Shown here piece after piece: positions 53,396 through 62,397 of a DNA stretch of 64,000 bases. The stretch is from Pseudomonas ovata. GTDB lineage: Bacteria; Pseudomonadota; Gammaproteobacteria; Pseudomonadales; Pseudomonadaceae. The number at the start of each line of letters is the position of its first letter. The stretch's first letter is position 1. Both the position numbers and the translations under genes were made by a program. A model generated the notes under the pieces. The model searched no databases. It was not told the origin of the DNA and was given only the letters and a program-made list of their open reading frames with translations. Location of the stretch: contig NZ_QFFU01000017.1 in NCBI RefSeq assembly GCF_003131185.1, positions 1-64,000 of the forward strand, written 5' to 3'.

Positions 53396-54082
53396 ATGTC
53401 CACGATAGCAGCGAATATATCAACGCTCGAACACCGAATCCGCGACGCGGCCCGGGCCGTACAGCGCGACCCGGCCAGCATCGGCCTGCTGGCGGTCAGC
53501 AAGACCAAGCCGGCCGCCGACCTGCGCGAAGCCTTCGACGCCGGCCTGCGCCACTTTGGCGAAAACTACCTGCAGGAAGCCCAGGACAAGCAGCAACAAT
53601 TATCCGACCTGCCCTTGTGCTGGCATTTCATCGGCCCCATTCAGTCGAACAAGACCCGTGCCATCGCTGAGCACTTCGACTGGGTACATTCCGTGGACCG
53701 CCTGAAAATCGCCCAACGCCTGTCCGAACAACGTCCCGAACACTTGGGACCGCTGAACATCTGCATCCAGGTCAACGTCAGTGGCGAGGCCAGCAAATCG
53801 GGCTGCAATGCCCAAGACCTGCCCGCGCTGGCCGCCGCCATTGCGCAACTGCCACGCCTGCAGCTGCGCGGCCTGATGGCGATCCCGGAGCCCACGGACG
53901 ACGTAGCCGCCCAGCGCGCCGCCTTTGCCCGCGTAAGGACCCTGCAAACCCAACTGCCCCAGACGCTGGACACTCTGTCGATGGGCATGAGCCACGACCT
54001 GGAGGCCGCCATCGCTGAAGGCGCCACCTGGGTGCGCGTCGGCACGGCCCTGTTTGGCGCCCGCAATTACGGCCAACCCTGA
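53396..54082 (+). CDS. yggS: PLP-binding protein YggS (PLPBP)
   Basis: The 228-residue single-domain alanine-racemase-like barrel has the PLP lysine in LLAVSKTKPA, then FGENYLQEAQDK, WHFIGPIQSNKTRAI and LSMGMSHDLEAAIAEGATWVRVG. It buffers pyridoxal phosphate and influences amino acid balance. The frame is open from 53198 through the pilT 5' end; the ATG at 53396 is 55 bases from the divergent pilT start. It forms an operon with proC. Confidence 0.94.
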   Translation: MSTIAANISTLEHRIRDAARAVQRDPASIGLLAVSKTKPAADLREAFDAGLRHFGENYLQEAQDKQQQLSDLPLCWHFIGPIQSNKTRAIAEHFDWVHSVDRLKIAQRLSEQRPEHLGPLNICIQVNVSGEASKSGCNAQDLPALAAAIAQLPRLQLRGLMAIPEPTDDVAAQRAAFARVRTLQTQLPQTLDTLSMGMSHDLEAAIAEGATWVRVGTALFGARNYGQP

Positions 54083-54105
54083 CTTCTGACTCAAGGAAAC
54101 TGTTC

Positions 54106-54927
54106 ATGAGCACCACTCGCATTGCCTTCATTGGCGCCGGCAACATGGCCGCCAGCCTGATCGGTGGCCTGCGCGCCCAGGGCGTCGATGCCGCCGACAT
54201 CCGCGCCAGCGACCCGGGCGCCGACACCCGGGCGCGCATCAGCGCCGAGCATGGCATCACCGTCGTGGCCGACAACGCCGAGGCCATCGAGGGCGCCGAC
54301 GTGATCCTGCTGGCGGTCAAGCCGCAGATGATGAAAAACGTCTGCCAGGCCCTGAGCCCCAGCCTCAAGCCCGAACAACTGATCGTCTCGGTGGCCGCCG
54401 GCATCACCTGCGCCAGCCTCAACCAGTGGCTGGGCGAGCAACAGCCGGTGGTGCGCTGCATGCCCAACACCCCGGCGCTGCTGCGCAAGGGCGTCAGCGG
54501 CCTGTACGCCACCGACAAGGTCACCGACACCCAGCGCCAGCAGGCCGAGCAGTTGCTGTCGGCCGTAGGCATCGCCCTGTGGCTTGAGCAGGAACATCAG
54601 CTCGATGCCGTGACCGCCGTGTCCGGCAGCGGGCCGGCGTATTTCTTTTTGCTGATCGAAGCCATGACCGCCGCCGGCGTGAAGCTGGGCCTGCCTGAAC
54701 ACGTGGCGCGCCAGCTCACCGAGCAGACCGCCCTGGGCGCCGCGCTGATGAGCACCGGCAGCGACGTGGATGCCGCCGAACTGCGCCGCCGCGTGACCTC
54801 GCCGGCCGGCACTACGGAAGCGGCCATCAAGTCCTTCCAGGCCGGAGGCTTCGAATCGCTGGTCGAGACGGCCCTCACCGCCGCCGCCAGGCGCTCGGCC
54901 GAGCTGGCTGAGCAACTGGGCCAATAA
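54106..54927 (+). CDS. proC: Pyrroline-5-carboxylate reductase
   Basis: The 273-residue enzyme completes proline synthesis. It has the NADPH loop AFIGAGNMAASLIGGL, VILLAVKPQMM, VRCMPNTPALLRKGV, AVSGSGPAYFFLLIEAM and the C-terminal TSPAGTTEAAIKSFQ. Length is typical. AAGGA lies upstream of the ATG and yggS ends 23 bases before. Confidence 0.97.
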   Translation: MSTTRIAFIGAGNMAASLIGGLRAQGVDAADIRASDPGADTRARISAEHGITVVADNAEAIEGADVILLAVKPQMMKNVCQALSPSLKPEQLIVSVAAGITCASLNQWLGEQQPVVRCMPNTPALLRKGVSGLYATDKVTDTQRQQAEQLLSAVGIALWLEQEHQLDAVTAVSGSGPAYFFLLIEAMTAAGVKLGLPEHVARQLTEQTALGAALMSTGSDVDAAELRRRVTSPAGTTEAAIKSFQAGGFESLVETALTAAARRSAELAEQLGQ

Positions 54928-54950
54928 TTTTCGACTACTGGAGCAGATAG

Positions 54951-55565
54951 ATGAGCGAGTTGACCAACGCTGCAAGTTTCATCGTTACCACCCTCGGCAG
55001 CCTGTACCTGCTGATCGTCATGCTGCGCTTTGTGCTGCAACTGGTGCGGGCCGATTTCTACAACCCCCTGAGCCAGTTCATCGTCAAGGCCACCCAGCCG
55101 CTGCTGCGCCCGATGCGCCGGATCATCCCCAGTGTGTTCGGCCTGGACATGTCCTCGCTGGTGCTGGGCATCATTGTGCAGATGCTGATCATGGCCGCCA
55201 TCCTGATGCTGGAGTTCGGCACCATCGTTCCGCCCGGCATCAGCGCTCTGACCATGGTCCTGCACCTGCTGGTGTGGGCCCTGATCGGCGTCACCGTGCT
55301 GTTGCTGAACATTTTCTTCTGGGCCCTGCTTATCAGCGTGATCCTGTCGTGGGTCGCCCCGACCAGCCACAACCCGGCCGCGCAACTGGTCAACCAGATC
55401 TGCGAACCGCTGCTGGCCCCGCTGCGCCAGCGCCTGCCCAACCTGGGTGGCCTGGACCTGTCGCCGATTGCCGCCTTCATGGCCATCAAGCTGATCGAAA
55501 TGACCGTCATTGTCTGGCTGATCAAGATGTCCGCCATGCCGCCGGTACTGCGCCTGCTGATCTGA
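54951..55565 (+). CDS. yggT: YggT family membrane protein
   Basis: The 204-residue protein has two YggT repeats, each with a pair of membrane helices: LYLLIVMLRFVLQLVRADFYNP and LLSWVAPTSHNPAAQLVNQIC. A short hydrophobic linker lies between. The family is linked to osmotic tolerance and sits after proC in many proteobacteria. The role here is inferred only. Confidence 0.92.
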   Translation: MSELTNAASFIVTTLGSLYLLIVMLRFVLQLVRADFYNPLSQFIVKATQPLLRPMRRIIPSVFGLDMSSLVLGIIVQMLIMAAILMLEFGTIVPPGISALTMVLHLLVWALIGVTVLLLNIFFWALLISVILSWVAPTSHNPAAQLVNQICEPLLAPLRQRLPNLGGLDLSPIAAFMAIKLIEMTVIVWLIKMSAMPPVLRLLI

Positions 55566-55572
55566 ATGCTTG

Positions 55573-55681
55573 GTAGGAGCGCGCTTGCCCGCGACCGAGT
55601 GCGTAGCGCTCGTAAAAATCTATGAAACGCTGAAAATTTACGACTGCTAACGCAGCCGGTCGCGGGCAAGCGCGCTCCTAC
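55573..55681. repeat. Palindromic REP doublet, type A copy 7 (inverted)
   Basis: Compact copy eight bases after the yggT stop, in the reversed centre orientation (GAGTGCGTAGCGCTCG first, GACTGCTAACGCAGCC last). The arms are perfect. Confidence 0.92.
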
Positions 55682-55732
55682 AGGTGTGAATTTTATAGCC
55701 AATAAAATCAACAAGTTATTTCATGTTTGATG

Positions 55733-55852
55733 AGAGCGCACTTGCCGGAATGCCGGACCACCGCGACCGGCTGCGTTAGCAGTCGTAAAATTGTGGCGTT
55801 TTCGAGATTTTACGAGCGCTACGCACTCGGTCGCGGGCAAGCGCGCTCCTAC
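55733..55852. repeat. Palindromic REP doublet, type A copy 8, left arm disrupted
   Basis: The forward-oriented copy has an incomplete left arm: GAGAGCGCACTTGCC is followed by an extra GGAATGCCGGACCA before CGCGACCGGC. The right arm is perfect. It is only 52 bases from copy 7, separated by an AT-rich spacer. Together they fill 55566-55852; the remaining bases to 55946 hold only the likely metX promoter. Confidence 0.85.
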
Positions 55853-55946
55853 GGGCGCGTTGTCAGGGCTCACGGTCCTGTTGATTGGTTGCCGCTGCCC
55901 CCTCGGGTCTTTAGACTTACGCCTCTTTCAAGCGAGAGCAGGGTCG

Positions 55947-57086
55947 ATGCCCACGGTCTTTCCCCCCGATTGTGTTGGTCTGGTCACGCCGCAGCTGGCG
56001 CATTTCAGCAAGCCTCTGGCGCTGGCGTGTGGCCGCACGCTGCCCGCCTATGACCTGATCTACGAAACCTACGGCCAGTTGAATGCCCAGCGCAGCAACG
56101 CCGTGCTGATCTGCCACGCCCTGTCGGGCCATCACCACGCCGCTGGCTACCACAGCACCGAAGAACGCAAGCCGGGCTGGTGGGACAGTTGCATCGGTCC
56201 CGGCAAGCCGATCGACACCCACCGTTTCTTCGTCGTCAGCCTCAATAACCTGGGTGGCTGCAACGGCTCGACCGGCCCCAGCAGTATCGACCCGCAGACC
56301 GGCGAGCCTTATGGCGCCAACTTCCCGGTGGTCACCGTCGAAGACTGGGTGCACAGCCAGGCGCGGCTGGCCGACTTGCTGGGTATCGAGCAATGGGCGG
56401 CAGTGGTCGGCGGCAGCCTGGGCGGCATGCAGGCGCTGCAATGGACCATTACCTTTCCCGACAGGGTGCGTCACTGCCTGGCCATCGCCTCGGCGCCCAA
56501 GTTGTCGGCGCAGAACATCGCCTTCAATGAGGTGGCTCGCCAGGCCATCCTGACCGACCCGGAATTCCACGAAGGCGCCTTCCAGGCCCGTGGCGTGATT
56601 CCCAAGCGTGGCCTGATGCTGGCGCGCATGGTCGGGCATATCACCTATCTGTCCGATGACTCGATGGGCGAGAAATTCGGCCGTGGCCTGAAGAACGAAA
56701 AGCTCAACTACGACTTCCATAACGTGGAATTCCAGGTCGAGAGCTACCTGCGCTACCAGGGTGAAGAGTTCTCCGGGCGCTTCGATGCCAACACCTATCT
56801 GTTGATGACCAAGGCGCTGGACTATTTCGACCCGGCGGCGGCCTTCAACGATGACCTGGCGAAAACCTTCGCCTCGGCCAGCGCGAAATTCTGCGTGATG
56901 TCCTTCACCACCGACTGGCGCTTCTCGCCGGCGCGCTCGCGCGAGCTGGTGGACGCCCTGATGGCGGCGCGCAAGGACGTCAGCTACCTGGAAATCGAAG
57001 CCCCCCAGGGCCACGACGCCTTCCTGATCCCGAACCCGCGCTATGTGCAGGCTTTCGGCAACTACATGAATCGTATTGCGCTGTGA
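55947..57086 (+). CDS. metX: Homoserine O-acyltransferase
   Basis: The 379-residue alpha/beta-hydrolase activates homoserine for methionine synthesis, by succinylation or acetylation. It has LICHALSGHHHAAGY, NNLGGCNGSTGPSSIDP, the nucleophile elbow VVGGSLGGMQALQW and the final His in EAPQGHDAFLI. The ATG at 55947 gives the family length; upstream frame runs through REP DNA. The acyl donor in Pseudomonas MetX is often succinyl-CoA; the sequence alone does not settle it. metW follows seven bases later. Confidence 0.96.
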   Translation: MPTVFPPDCVGLVTPQLAHFSKPLALACGRTLPAYDLIYETYGQLNAQRSNAVLICHALSGHHHAAGYHSTEERKPGWWDSCIGPGKPIDTHRFFVVSLNNLGGCNGSTGPSSIDPQTGEPYGANFPVVTVEDWVHSQARLADLLGIEQWAAVVGGSLGGMQALQWTITFPDRVRHCLAIASAPKLSAQNIAFNEVARQAILTDPEFHEGAFQARGVIPKRGLMLARMVGHITYLSDDSMGEKFGRGLKNEKLNYDFHNVEFQVESYLRYQGEEFSGRFDANTYLLMTKALDYFDPAAAFNDDLAKTFASASAKFCVMSFTTDWRFSPARSRELVDALMAARKDVSYLEIEAPQGHDAFLIPNPRYVQAFGNYMNRIAL

Positions 57087-57093
57087 GGACCTC

Positions 57094-57714
57094 ATGAGAG
57101 CCGATCTGGAGATCATCCAGGAGTGGATTCCCGCCGGCAGCCGCGTGCTCGACCTGGGCTGCGGCGACGGCGAACTGCTGGCCTGGCTGCGCGACCACAA
57201 GCAGGTCACCGGCTACGGGCTGGAGAAAGACCCCGACAACATCGCCCAGTGCGTGCTCAAGGGCGTCAACGTCATCGAGCAGGACCTGGACAAGGGGCTG
57301 GGCAACTTCGCCAGCAACAGCTTCGATGTGGTGGTCATGACCCAGGCGTTGCAGGCGGTGCATTACCCCGACCGCATCCTCGACGAAATGCTGCGCGTGG
57401 GTCGTCAATGCATCATCACCTTCCCCAACTTCGGCCACTGGCGCTGCCGCTGGTACCTGGCCAGCAAGGGGCGCATGCCGGTCTCGGACTTCATGCCATA
57501 CACCTGGTACAACACGCCGAACATCCACTTCTGCACCTTCGAGGACTTCGAAGCCCTGTGCCGCGAGCGCGAGGCGCGGGTGCTGGACCGCATGGCGGTC
57601 GACAATCAGCACCGGCACGGCTGGGCCAGCAAGCTGTGGCCTAACCTGTTGGGTGAGATCGGCATCTACCGGGTGCGCAGCCCGGGCCTGAGCGAGCACC
57701 AGCTCGCGGTCTGA
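57094..57714 (+). CDS. metW: MetW methyltransferase-like protein
   Basis: The 206-residue SAM-methyltransferase-fold protein starts MRADLEIIQEWIPAGSRVLDL with the SAM loop DLGCGDGELL, and has TQALQAVHYPDRILDEML. MetW is needed together with MetX for homoserine acylation. The frame opens at 57076, but the ATG at 57094 has GAGG upstream. Operon with metX is clear from the short gap. Confidence 0.95.
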   Translation: MRADLEIIQEWIPAGSRVLDLGCGDGELLAWLRDHKQVTGYGLEKDPDNIAQCVLKGVNVIEQDLDKGLGNFASNSFDVVVMTQALQAVHYPDRILDEMLRVGRQCIITFPNFGHWRCRWYLASKGRMPVSDFMPYTWYNTPNIHFCTFEDFEALCREREARVLDRMAVDNQHRHGWASKLWPNLLGEIGIYRVRSPGLSEHQLAV

Positions 57715-57751
57715 CGCGCAGCCCATCCCCACAGACTTTGCGGACGTACAG

Positions 57752-58345
57752 ATGAACATCACTCAATTGGTACTGGCCAGCCATAACGGCGGCAAGCTCA
57801 AGGAACTGCAGGCCATGCTCGGCGACCGCGTGCAGTTGCGCTCGATCGGCGAGTTCAGCACGGTGGAGCCTGAAGAAACCGGCCTGTCGTTCGTCGAGAA
57901 CGCCATTCTCAAGGCGCGCAACGCGGCACGTATTTCCGGGCTGCCGGCGCTGGCCGATGATTCGGGGCTGGCCGTGGACTTCCTGGGTGGTGCGCCGGGC
58001 ATCTACTCGGCGCGTTACGCAGACGGCCAGGGCGATGCCGCCAACAACGCCAAACTGCTCGACGCCCTCAAGGACGTGCCGGACAAGCGGCGCACCGCGC
58101 AGTTCGTCTGTGTGCTGGCGCTGGTGCGGCATGCCGACGACCCGCTGCCGATCCTGTGCGAAGGCCTGTGGCACGGGCGCATTCTGCATGCCGCCAGCGG
58201 CGAGCACGGCTTTGGCTATGACCCGCTGTTCTGGGTGCCTGAGCGCCATTGCTCCAGTGCCGAGCTGTCGCCCGCCGAGAAAAACCAGCTCAGCCACCGC
58301 GCCCGCGCCATGGCCCTGTTGCGCCAGCGCCTGGACCTGCAATGA
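57752..58345 (+). CDS. rdgB: XTP/dITP pyrophosphatase
   Basis: The 197-residue Ham1-family enzyme removes non-canonical purine nucleotides. Blocks are LVLASHNGGKLKELQAML, GLSFVENAILKARNAA, LADDSGLAVDFLGG and GEHGFGYDPLFWVPE. Its TGA overlaps the next start (ATGA). Confidence 0.97.
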   Translation: MNITQLVLASHNGGKLKELQAMLGDRVQLRSIGEFSTVEPEETGLSFVENAILKARNAARISGLPALADDSGLAVDFLGGAPGIYSARYADGQGDAANNAKLLDALKDVPDKRRTAQFVCVLALVRHADDPLPILCEGLWHGRILHAASGEHGFGYDPLFWVPERHCSSAELSPAEKNQLSHRARAMALLRQRLDLQ

Positions 58346-59556
58346 CCGCTGACGCCATTGTCCAGCCGCTGTATGCCGGCACCGACGGGTTTTCGTCGCT
58401 GATGCCCCGGCCGGCCTTGCCTGTCCTGCCGCCGCTGTCGCTGTACATTCATATCCCGTGGTGCGTACGCAAATGCCCGTATTGCGACTTCAACTCGCAC
58501 ACCGCCAGCGCCGTGCTGCCCGAGCAGGACTACGTCGACGCCCTGCTGGCCGACCTCGACCAGGACCTGCCCCATGTGCATGGCCGCGAGTTGCGCTCGA
58601 TCTTCTTCGGCGGTGGCACGCCCAGCCTGTTCAGCGCAGACGCCCTGGGTCGCCTGCTGGCCGGCGTGGAACAGCGCATTCGCTTCGCGGCCGATATCGA
58701 GATCACCCTGGAAGCCAACCCCGGCACCTTCGAGCAGGCCAAGTTCAGCGCCTATCGCGGCCTGGGCATCAATCGCCTGTCGATCGGCATCCAGAGCTTC
58801 CAGGAGGCCAAGCTCAAGGCGCTGGGCCGCATCCATAACGGTGACGAAGCCATCCGTGCCGCCGACATGGCCCGCGCCGCCGGCTTCGACAACTTCAATC
58901 TGGACCTGATGCACGGCCTGCCCGACCAGAGCCAGGACGAGGCGCTGGGCGACCTGCGCCAGGCCATCGCCCTGGCGCCCACTCACCTGTCCTGGTATCA
59001 GTTGACGCTGGAGCCCAACACGGTGTTCTGGAACCAGCCGCCGGTGCTGCCCGAAGACGACATTCTCTGGGACATCCAGGAAGCCGGGCAGCAACTGCTG
59101 GCCGACCACGGCTATGCCCAGTACGAAGTCTCGGCCTATGCGCAGCCCGACAAGGCGGCGCGGCACAACCTCAATTACTGGGGCTTTGGCGATTTCATCG
59201 GCATCGGTGCCGGTGCCCACGGCAAGCTCAGCCATCCGGACGGGCGCATCGAGCGCACCTGGAAGACGCGCCTGCCCAAGGATTACCTGAACCCGGCCAA
59301 GCCGTTCCAGGCCGGAGCCAAGGTGCTGACGGCCGACGAGTTGCCCTTTGAATTCCTGATGAACGCCCTGCGCCTGACAAATGGCGTGGACGCTGCATTA
59401 TTTCGTGAAAGAACCGGTCTAAGCCTGGATTCACTGGCCGGGGGACGCGAGCAGGCGATCAGGCGTGGTTTGCTGCACGCCGATCCGCAACGCCTGGCCG
59501 CTACGCCGCAGGGCCAGTTGTTCCTCAACGACCTGTTGCAATACTTTCTGAGCTAA
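58342..59556 (+). CDS. hemW: Radical SAM haem chaperone HemW
   Basis: The 404-residue protein has the radical SAM cluster motif CVRKCPYCDF (with the extra Cys spacing of HemW), SIFFGGGTPSLFS, LEANPG and GINRLSIGIQSF. It resembles oxygen-independent coproporphyrinogen oxidase but lacks the extended N-terminus of HemN, so a haem-delivery role is likelier. The ATG overlaps the rdgB stop. Confidence 0.95.
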   Translation: MTADAIVQPLYAGTDGFSSLMPRPALPVLPPLSLYIHIPWCVRKCPYCDFNSHTASAVLPEQDYVDALLADLDQDLPHVHGRELRSIFFGGGTPSLFSADALGRLLAGVEQRIRFAADIEITLEANPGTFEQAKFSAYRGLGINRLSIGIQSFQEAKLKALGRIHNGDEAIRAADMARAAGFDNFNLDLMHGLPDQSQDEALGDLRQAIALAPTHLSWYQLTLEPNTVFWNQPPVLPEDDILWDIQEAGQQLLADHGYAQYEVSAYAQPDKAARHNLNYWGFGDFIGIGAGAHGKLSHPDGRIERTWKTRLPKDYLNPAKPFQAGAKVLTADELPFEFLMNALRLTNGVDAALFRERTGLSLDSLAGGREQAIRRGLLHADPQRLAATPQGQLFLNDLLQYFLS

Positions 59557-59565
59557 GGAACCTGC

Positions 59566-59889
59566 ATGGACGTCGTACTCGATCTGCTGGACGCGGTCTC
59601 GCGCTGGAGCCGCAGCAACCTGTCGGAAATCGCCCTGGCGCTGGTGGGGTGCCTGCTGGTGTTGTTCGGATCGGACATCAAGGCCTGGGTCGAGCAACGC
59701 GCCGGCAGCCTGTCGGGCGCGATGCGCATCCCGCTGCTGGCCCTGGCCTGCACCGTGGGCAGCGGCCTGGCGCTGATCTACGCCACGCCCTGGGTGGTCA
59801 AGGGCCTGAGCCAGTTCAACAACTACAGCCTGGCCCCGGTGCTGCTGGTGGTGCTGGTGCTGATCGGCGTGATTGCCGATCGCAAGTAG
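59566..59889 (+). CDS. DUF3392 family membrane protein
   Basis: The 107-residue protein has three hydrophobic segments (IALALVGCLLVLFGS, IPLLALACTVGSGLALIYA, LLVVLVLIGVIA). It belongs to the DUF3392 family; the function is unknown. It starts nine bases after hemW. Its last codons read GCC-GAT-CGC-AAG-TAG, and that TAG lies inside the GTAGGAGCGCG start of a type A REP doublet, so the repeat supplies the stop. Confidence 0.85.
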   Translation: MDVVLDLLDAVSRWSRSNLSEIALALVGCLLVLFGSDIKAWVEQRAGSLSGAMRIPLLALACTVGSGLALIYATPWVVKGLSQFNNYSLAPVLLVVLVLIGVIADRK

Positions 59890-60038
59890 GAGCGCGCTCT
59901 GCCCGCGACCGAGTGCGCAGCGCTCGCAAAATTGATGCAACACCACAAACTTATGATTGCCAATACATCCAGAAATCTGCGAAACGCCACAATGTTACGA
60001 CTGCTAACGCAGCCGGTCGCGGGCAAGCGCGCTCCTAC
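59886..60038. repeat. Palindromic REP doublet, type A copy 9 (inverted, overlaps a stop codon)
   Basis: The left arm begins GTAGGAGCGCG within the last codons of the DUF3392 gene and contains its TAG. The left arm has an extra base (CGCTCTGCCCGC). The centre is long and reversed; the right arm is perfect. It lies between convergent DUF3392 and trmB genes. Confidence 0.92.
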
Positions 60039-60056
60039 CACGGGCCGGTGTTGGAT

Positions 60057-60788
60057 TCAGTCGATTTTTTCGAACTTCAGGTCCCATACGCCATGGCCCA
60101 GGCGCTCGCCGCGGCGTTCGAACTTGGTGATCGGGCGCTCTTCAGGGCGCGGCACGTACTGGTTGTCCTCGGCCAGGTTGCGATACCCCGGCGCCACGTT
60201 CATCACTTCCAGCATGTACTCGGCATAGGGTTCCCAGTCGGTGGCCATGTGGAACACGCCGCCCGGCTTTAGCTTGCTGCGCACCAGTTCGGCAAACTCG
60301 GGCTGCACGATGCGGCGCTTGTGGTGACGGCTCTTGTGCCACGGGTCCGGGAAGAACAGCATCAGGCGATCCAGGCTGTTGTCGGCCACGCAGCGGTTGA
60401 GCACTTCGATGGCGTCGCAATCATAGACCCGCAGGTTCTTGAGGCCCTGGGTCAGGGCACCATTGAGCAGCGCACCCACACCCGGCGAATGCACCTCGAC
60501 ACCGATGAAGTCGTGCCCGGGCGCGGCGGCGGCCATTTCCAGCAGCGAGTGGCCCATGCCGAAGCCGATTTCCAGGGTGCGCGGCGCCGAACGGCCAAAC
60601 ACCTGATCGAAATCCACCGGCGTGTCGGTCAGTTGCAGGCCGAACAGCGGCAAGCCCTGATCCAGGCCGCGCTGCTGGCCTTCGGTCATGCGCCCGGCAC
60701 GCATCACGAAACTCTTGATGCGACGGTGCGGGCGATCCTGGCCTTCTGGCGCTTCGGGCAACTCGGGTGAAACGTGCGAATCAGTCAT
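60057..60788 (-). CDS. trmB: tRNA (guanine46-N7)-methyltransferase
   Basis: The 243-residue enzyme has LEIGFGMGHSLLEMA for SAM, FIGVEVHSPGVGALL, and FFPDPWHKSRHHKRR, the TrmB signature. The ATG at 60788 is used; a TTG one codon earlier is in frame. The start is ten bases from the thiG stop, so it belongs to the DUF423-thiS-thiG-trmB run. Confidence 0.96.
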   Translation of the reverse strand: MTDSHVSPELPEAPEGQDRPHRRIKSFVMRAGRMTEGQQRGLDQGLPLFGLQLTDTPVDFDQVFGRSAPRTLEIGFGMGHSLLEMAAAAPGHDFIGVEVHSPGVGALLNGALTQGLKNLRVYDCDAIEVLNRCVADNSLDRLMLFFPDPWHKSRHHKRRIVQPEFAELVRSKLKPGGVFHMATDWEPYAEYMLEVMNVAPGYRNLAEDNQYVPRPEERPITKFERRGERLGHGVWDLKFEKID

Positions 60789-60798
60789 CAACAGGCTC

Positions 60799-61593
60799 TT
60801 ACTTGATCAGGCCATCCAGCGGCGAAGATGCGCTGGCATAGAGTTTACGGGGCATGCGACCGGCCAGGTAGGCCAGGCGGCCGGCGATGACCGCGTGTTT
60901 CATGGCTTCGGCCATGAGCACCGGATACTGGGCGTGGGCGATGGCCGAGTTCATCAGCACCGCTTCACAGCCCAGCTCCATGGCAATCGTGGCGTCCGAG
61001 GCCGTGCCGACACCGGCATCGACCAGCACCGGCACCTTGGTTTCTTCCAGGATGATCTGCAGGTTGTACGGGTTGCAGATGCCCAGGCCGCTGCCGATCA
61101 GGCCGGCCAGCGGCATGATGGCGATACAGCCGATCTCGGCCAGCTGGCGGGCAACGATCGGGTCGTCACTGGTGTAGACCATGACGTCGAAGCCGTCCTT
61201 GACCAGCACTTCGGCGGCCTTGAGGGTCTCGATGACATTAGGGAACAGGGTCTTCTGGTCGGCCAGCACTTCAAGCTTGACCAGGTTGCTACCGTCGAGC
61301 AGCTCACGTGCCAGGCGGCAGGTGCGCACCGCCTCCGGGGCGTCGAAGCAGCCGGCGGTGTTGGGCAGGATGGTGTAGCGGTCCGGCGGCAGGACGTCGA
61401 GCAGGTTCGGCTCGCCCGGGTTCTGGCCCAGGTTGGTGCGGCGCACGGCCACCGTGACGATCTCGGCACCCGAGGCCTCGATGGCCAGGCGGGTCTGTTC
61501 CATGTCGACATACTTGCCGGTGCCGACCAGCAGGCGCGACTCGAAGGTCCGGCCGGCCAGAACGAAGGGCTTGTCGCTGCGGGCGTTGCTCAT
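60799..61593 (-). CDS. thiG: Thiazole synthase
   Basis: The 264-residue TIM-barrel enzyme forms the thiazole ring of thiamine from deoxyxylulose phosphate and ThiS thiocarboxylate. It has SRLLVGTGKY, EIVTVAVRR, LVKLEVLAD with the Schiff-base Lys, and VPVLVDAGVGTASDA. It follows thiS by 48 bases. Confidence 0.97.
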   Translation of the reverse strand: MSNARSDKPFVLAGRTFESRLLVGTGKYVDMEQTRLAIEASGAEIVTVAVRRTNLGQNPGEPNLLDVLPPDRYTILPNTAGCFDAPEAVRTCRLARELLDGSNLVKLEVLADQKTLFPNVIETLKAAEVLVKDGFDVMVYTSDDPIVARQLAEIGCIAIMPLAGLIGSGLGICNPYNLQIILEETKVPVLVDAGVGTASDATIAMELGCEAVLMNSAIAHAQYPVLMAEAMKHAVIAGRLAYLAGRMPRKLYASASSPLDGLIK

Positions 61594-61641
61594 CGTGGAT
61601 CCTCTTTAGCGTGCAGAAGGGGTCATCGGTAACCGCGAAAC

Positions 61642-61842
61642 CTAACCACCGCCAATGGCATGCACCACCTCGACCTGGTCGCCTTCGCGCAGGGAGGTGG
61701 TTTCATGCTGGCTTCGCGGGACGATGTCCAGGTTCAATTCGACCGCGACGCGGCGCCCGACCAGGTCCAGGCGGGCCAGCAAGGCGGTGACGGTCGCGCC
61801 GTCGGGCAACTCAAAGGGTTCGCCGTTCAACTGAATGTGCAT
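61642..61842 (-). CDS. thiS: Sulfur carrier protein ThiS
   Basis: The 66-residue ubiquitin-fold protein ends AIGGG, the diglycine tail that is thiocarboxylated and donates sulfur to ThiG. MHIQLNGEPFELPDGATV is a typical ThiS opening. It is upstream of thiG in the same direction. Confidence 0.96.
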   Translation of the reverse strand: MHIQLNGEPFELPDGATVTALLARLDLVGRRVAVELNLDIVPRSQHETTSLREGDQVEVVHAIGGG

Positions 61843-61945
61843 GCGCAGCAGCAGCCATCATGGTTAAGGGGGCCCGCATTCTAGCCCGCCGGGCCGGCCT
61901 GACCAACCCCGCAGCGCACCATTCGTCCCGGCCGGGGTCGGCAGG

Positions 61946-62326
61946 TCAGGTGCCGCTGCCCAGCCGCCAGGCCATCACGCCCAGGATCGACCAGCCAAAC
62001 AGAAAGCACAGGCCGCCAAAGGGGGTGATGATGCCCAGCTTGCTCATGCCGGTCAGGGTCAGCAGGTACAGGCTGCCGGAGAACAGCACGATGCCGGCGA
62101 CAAAGGCGAAACCGGCCCAGGTGACCAGCCGCCCGGGCATGTGCGCGGCCAGCAGGGCTACCCCGAACAGCGCCAGGGCGTGGATCAGTTGATAGAGCAC
62201 ACCGGTCTGGAACACCGCCAGGTATTCGGGGCTCAGGCGTCCTTTCAGACCATGGGCGGCAAACGCGCCCAAGCCCACGCCGGTGAAACCGAAAAAGGCG
62301 GCCAACATTAAAAAGCTGCGAAGCAT
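61946..62326 (-). CDS. DUF423 family membrane protein
   Basis: The 126-residue protein has four membrane helices and the DUF423/YgdD pattern GVGLGAFAAHGLKG, QTGVLYQLIHALALFGVALL and ITPFGGLCFLFGWSILGVMAW. The function is unknown. The ATG at 62326 has AGGAG six bases upstream. It is divergent from mtgA, about 70 bases apart; the TATAAT at 62358-62363 probably belongs to mtgA. Confidence 0.9.
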   Translation of the reverse strand: MLRSFLMLAAFFGFTGVGLGAFAAHGLKGRLSPEYLAVFQTGVLYQLIHALALFGVALLAAHMPGRLVTWAGFAFVAGIVLFSGSLYLLTLTGMSKLGIITPFGGLCFLFGWSILGVMAWRLGSGT

Positions 62327-62397
62327 CAAGAACTCCTGGGCATTTGCGCACGGTCTGTATAATGGCCCGCTCAACGGGTTCGGCCAAGCGATGTCTA

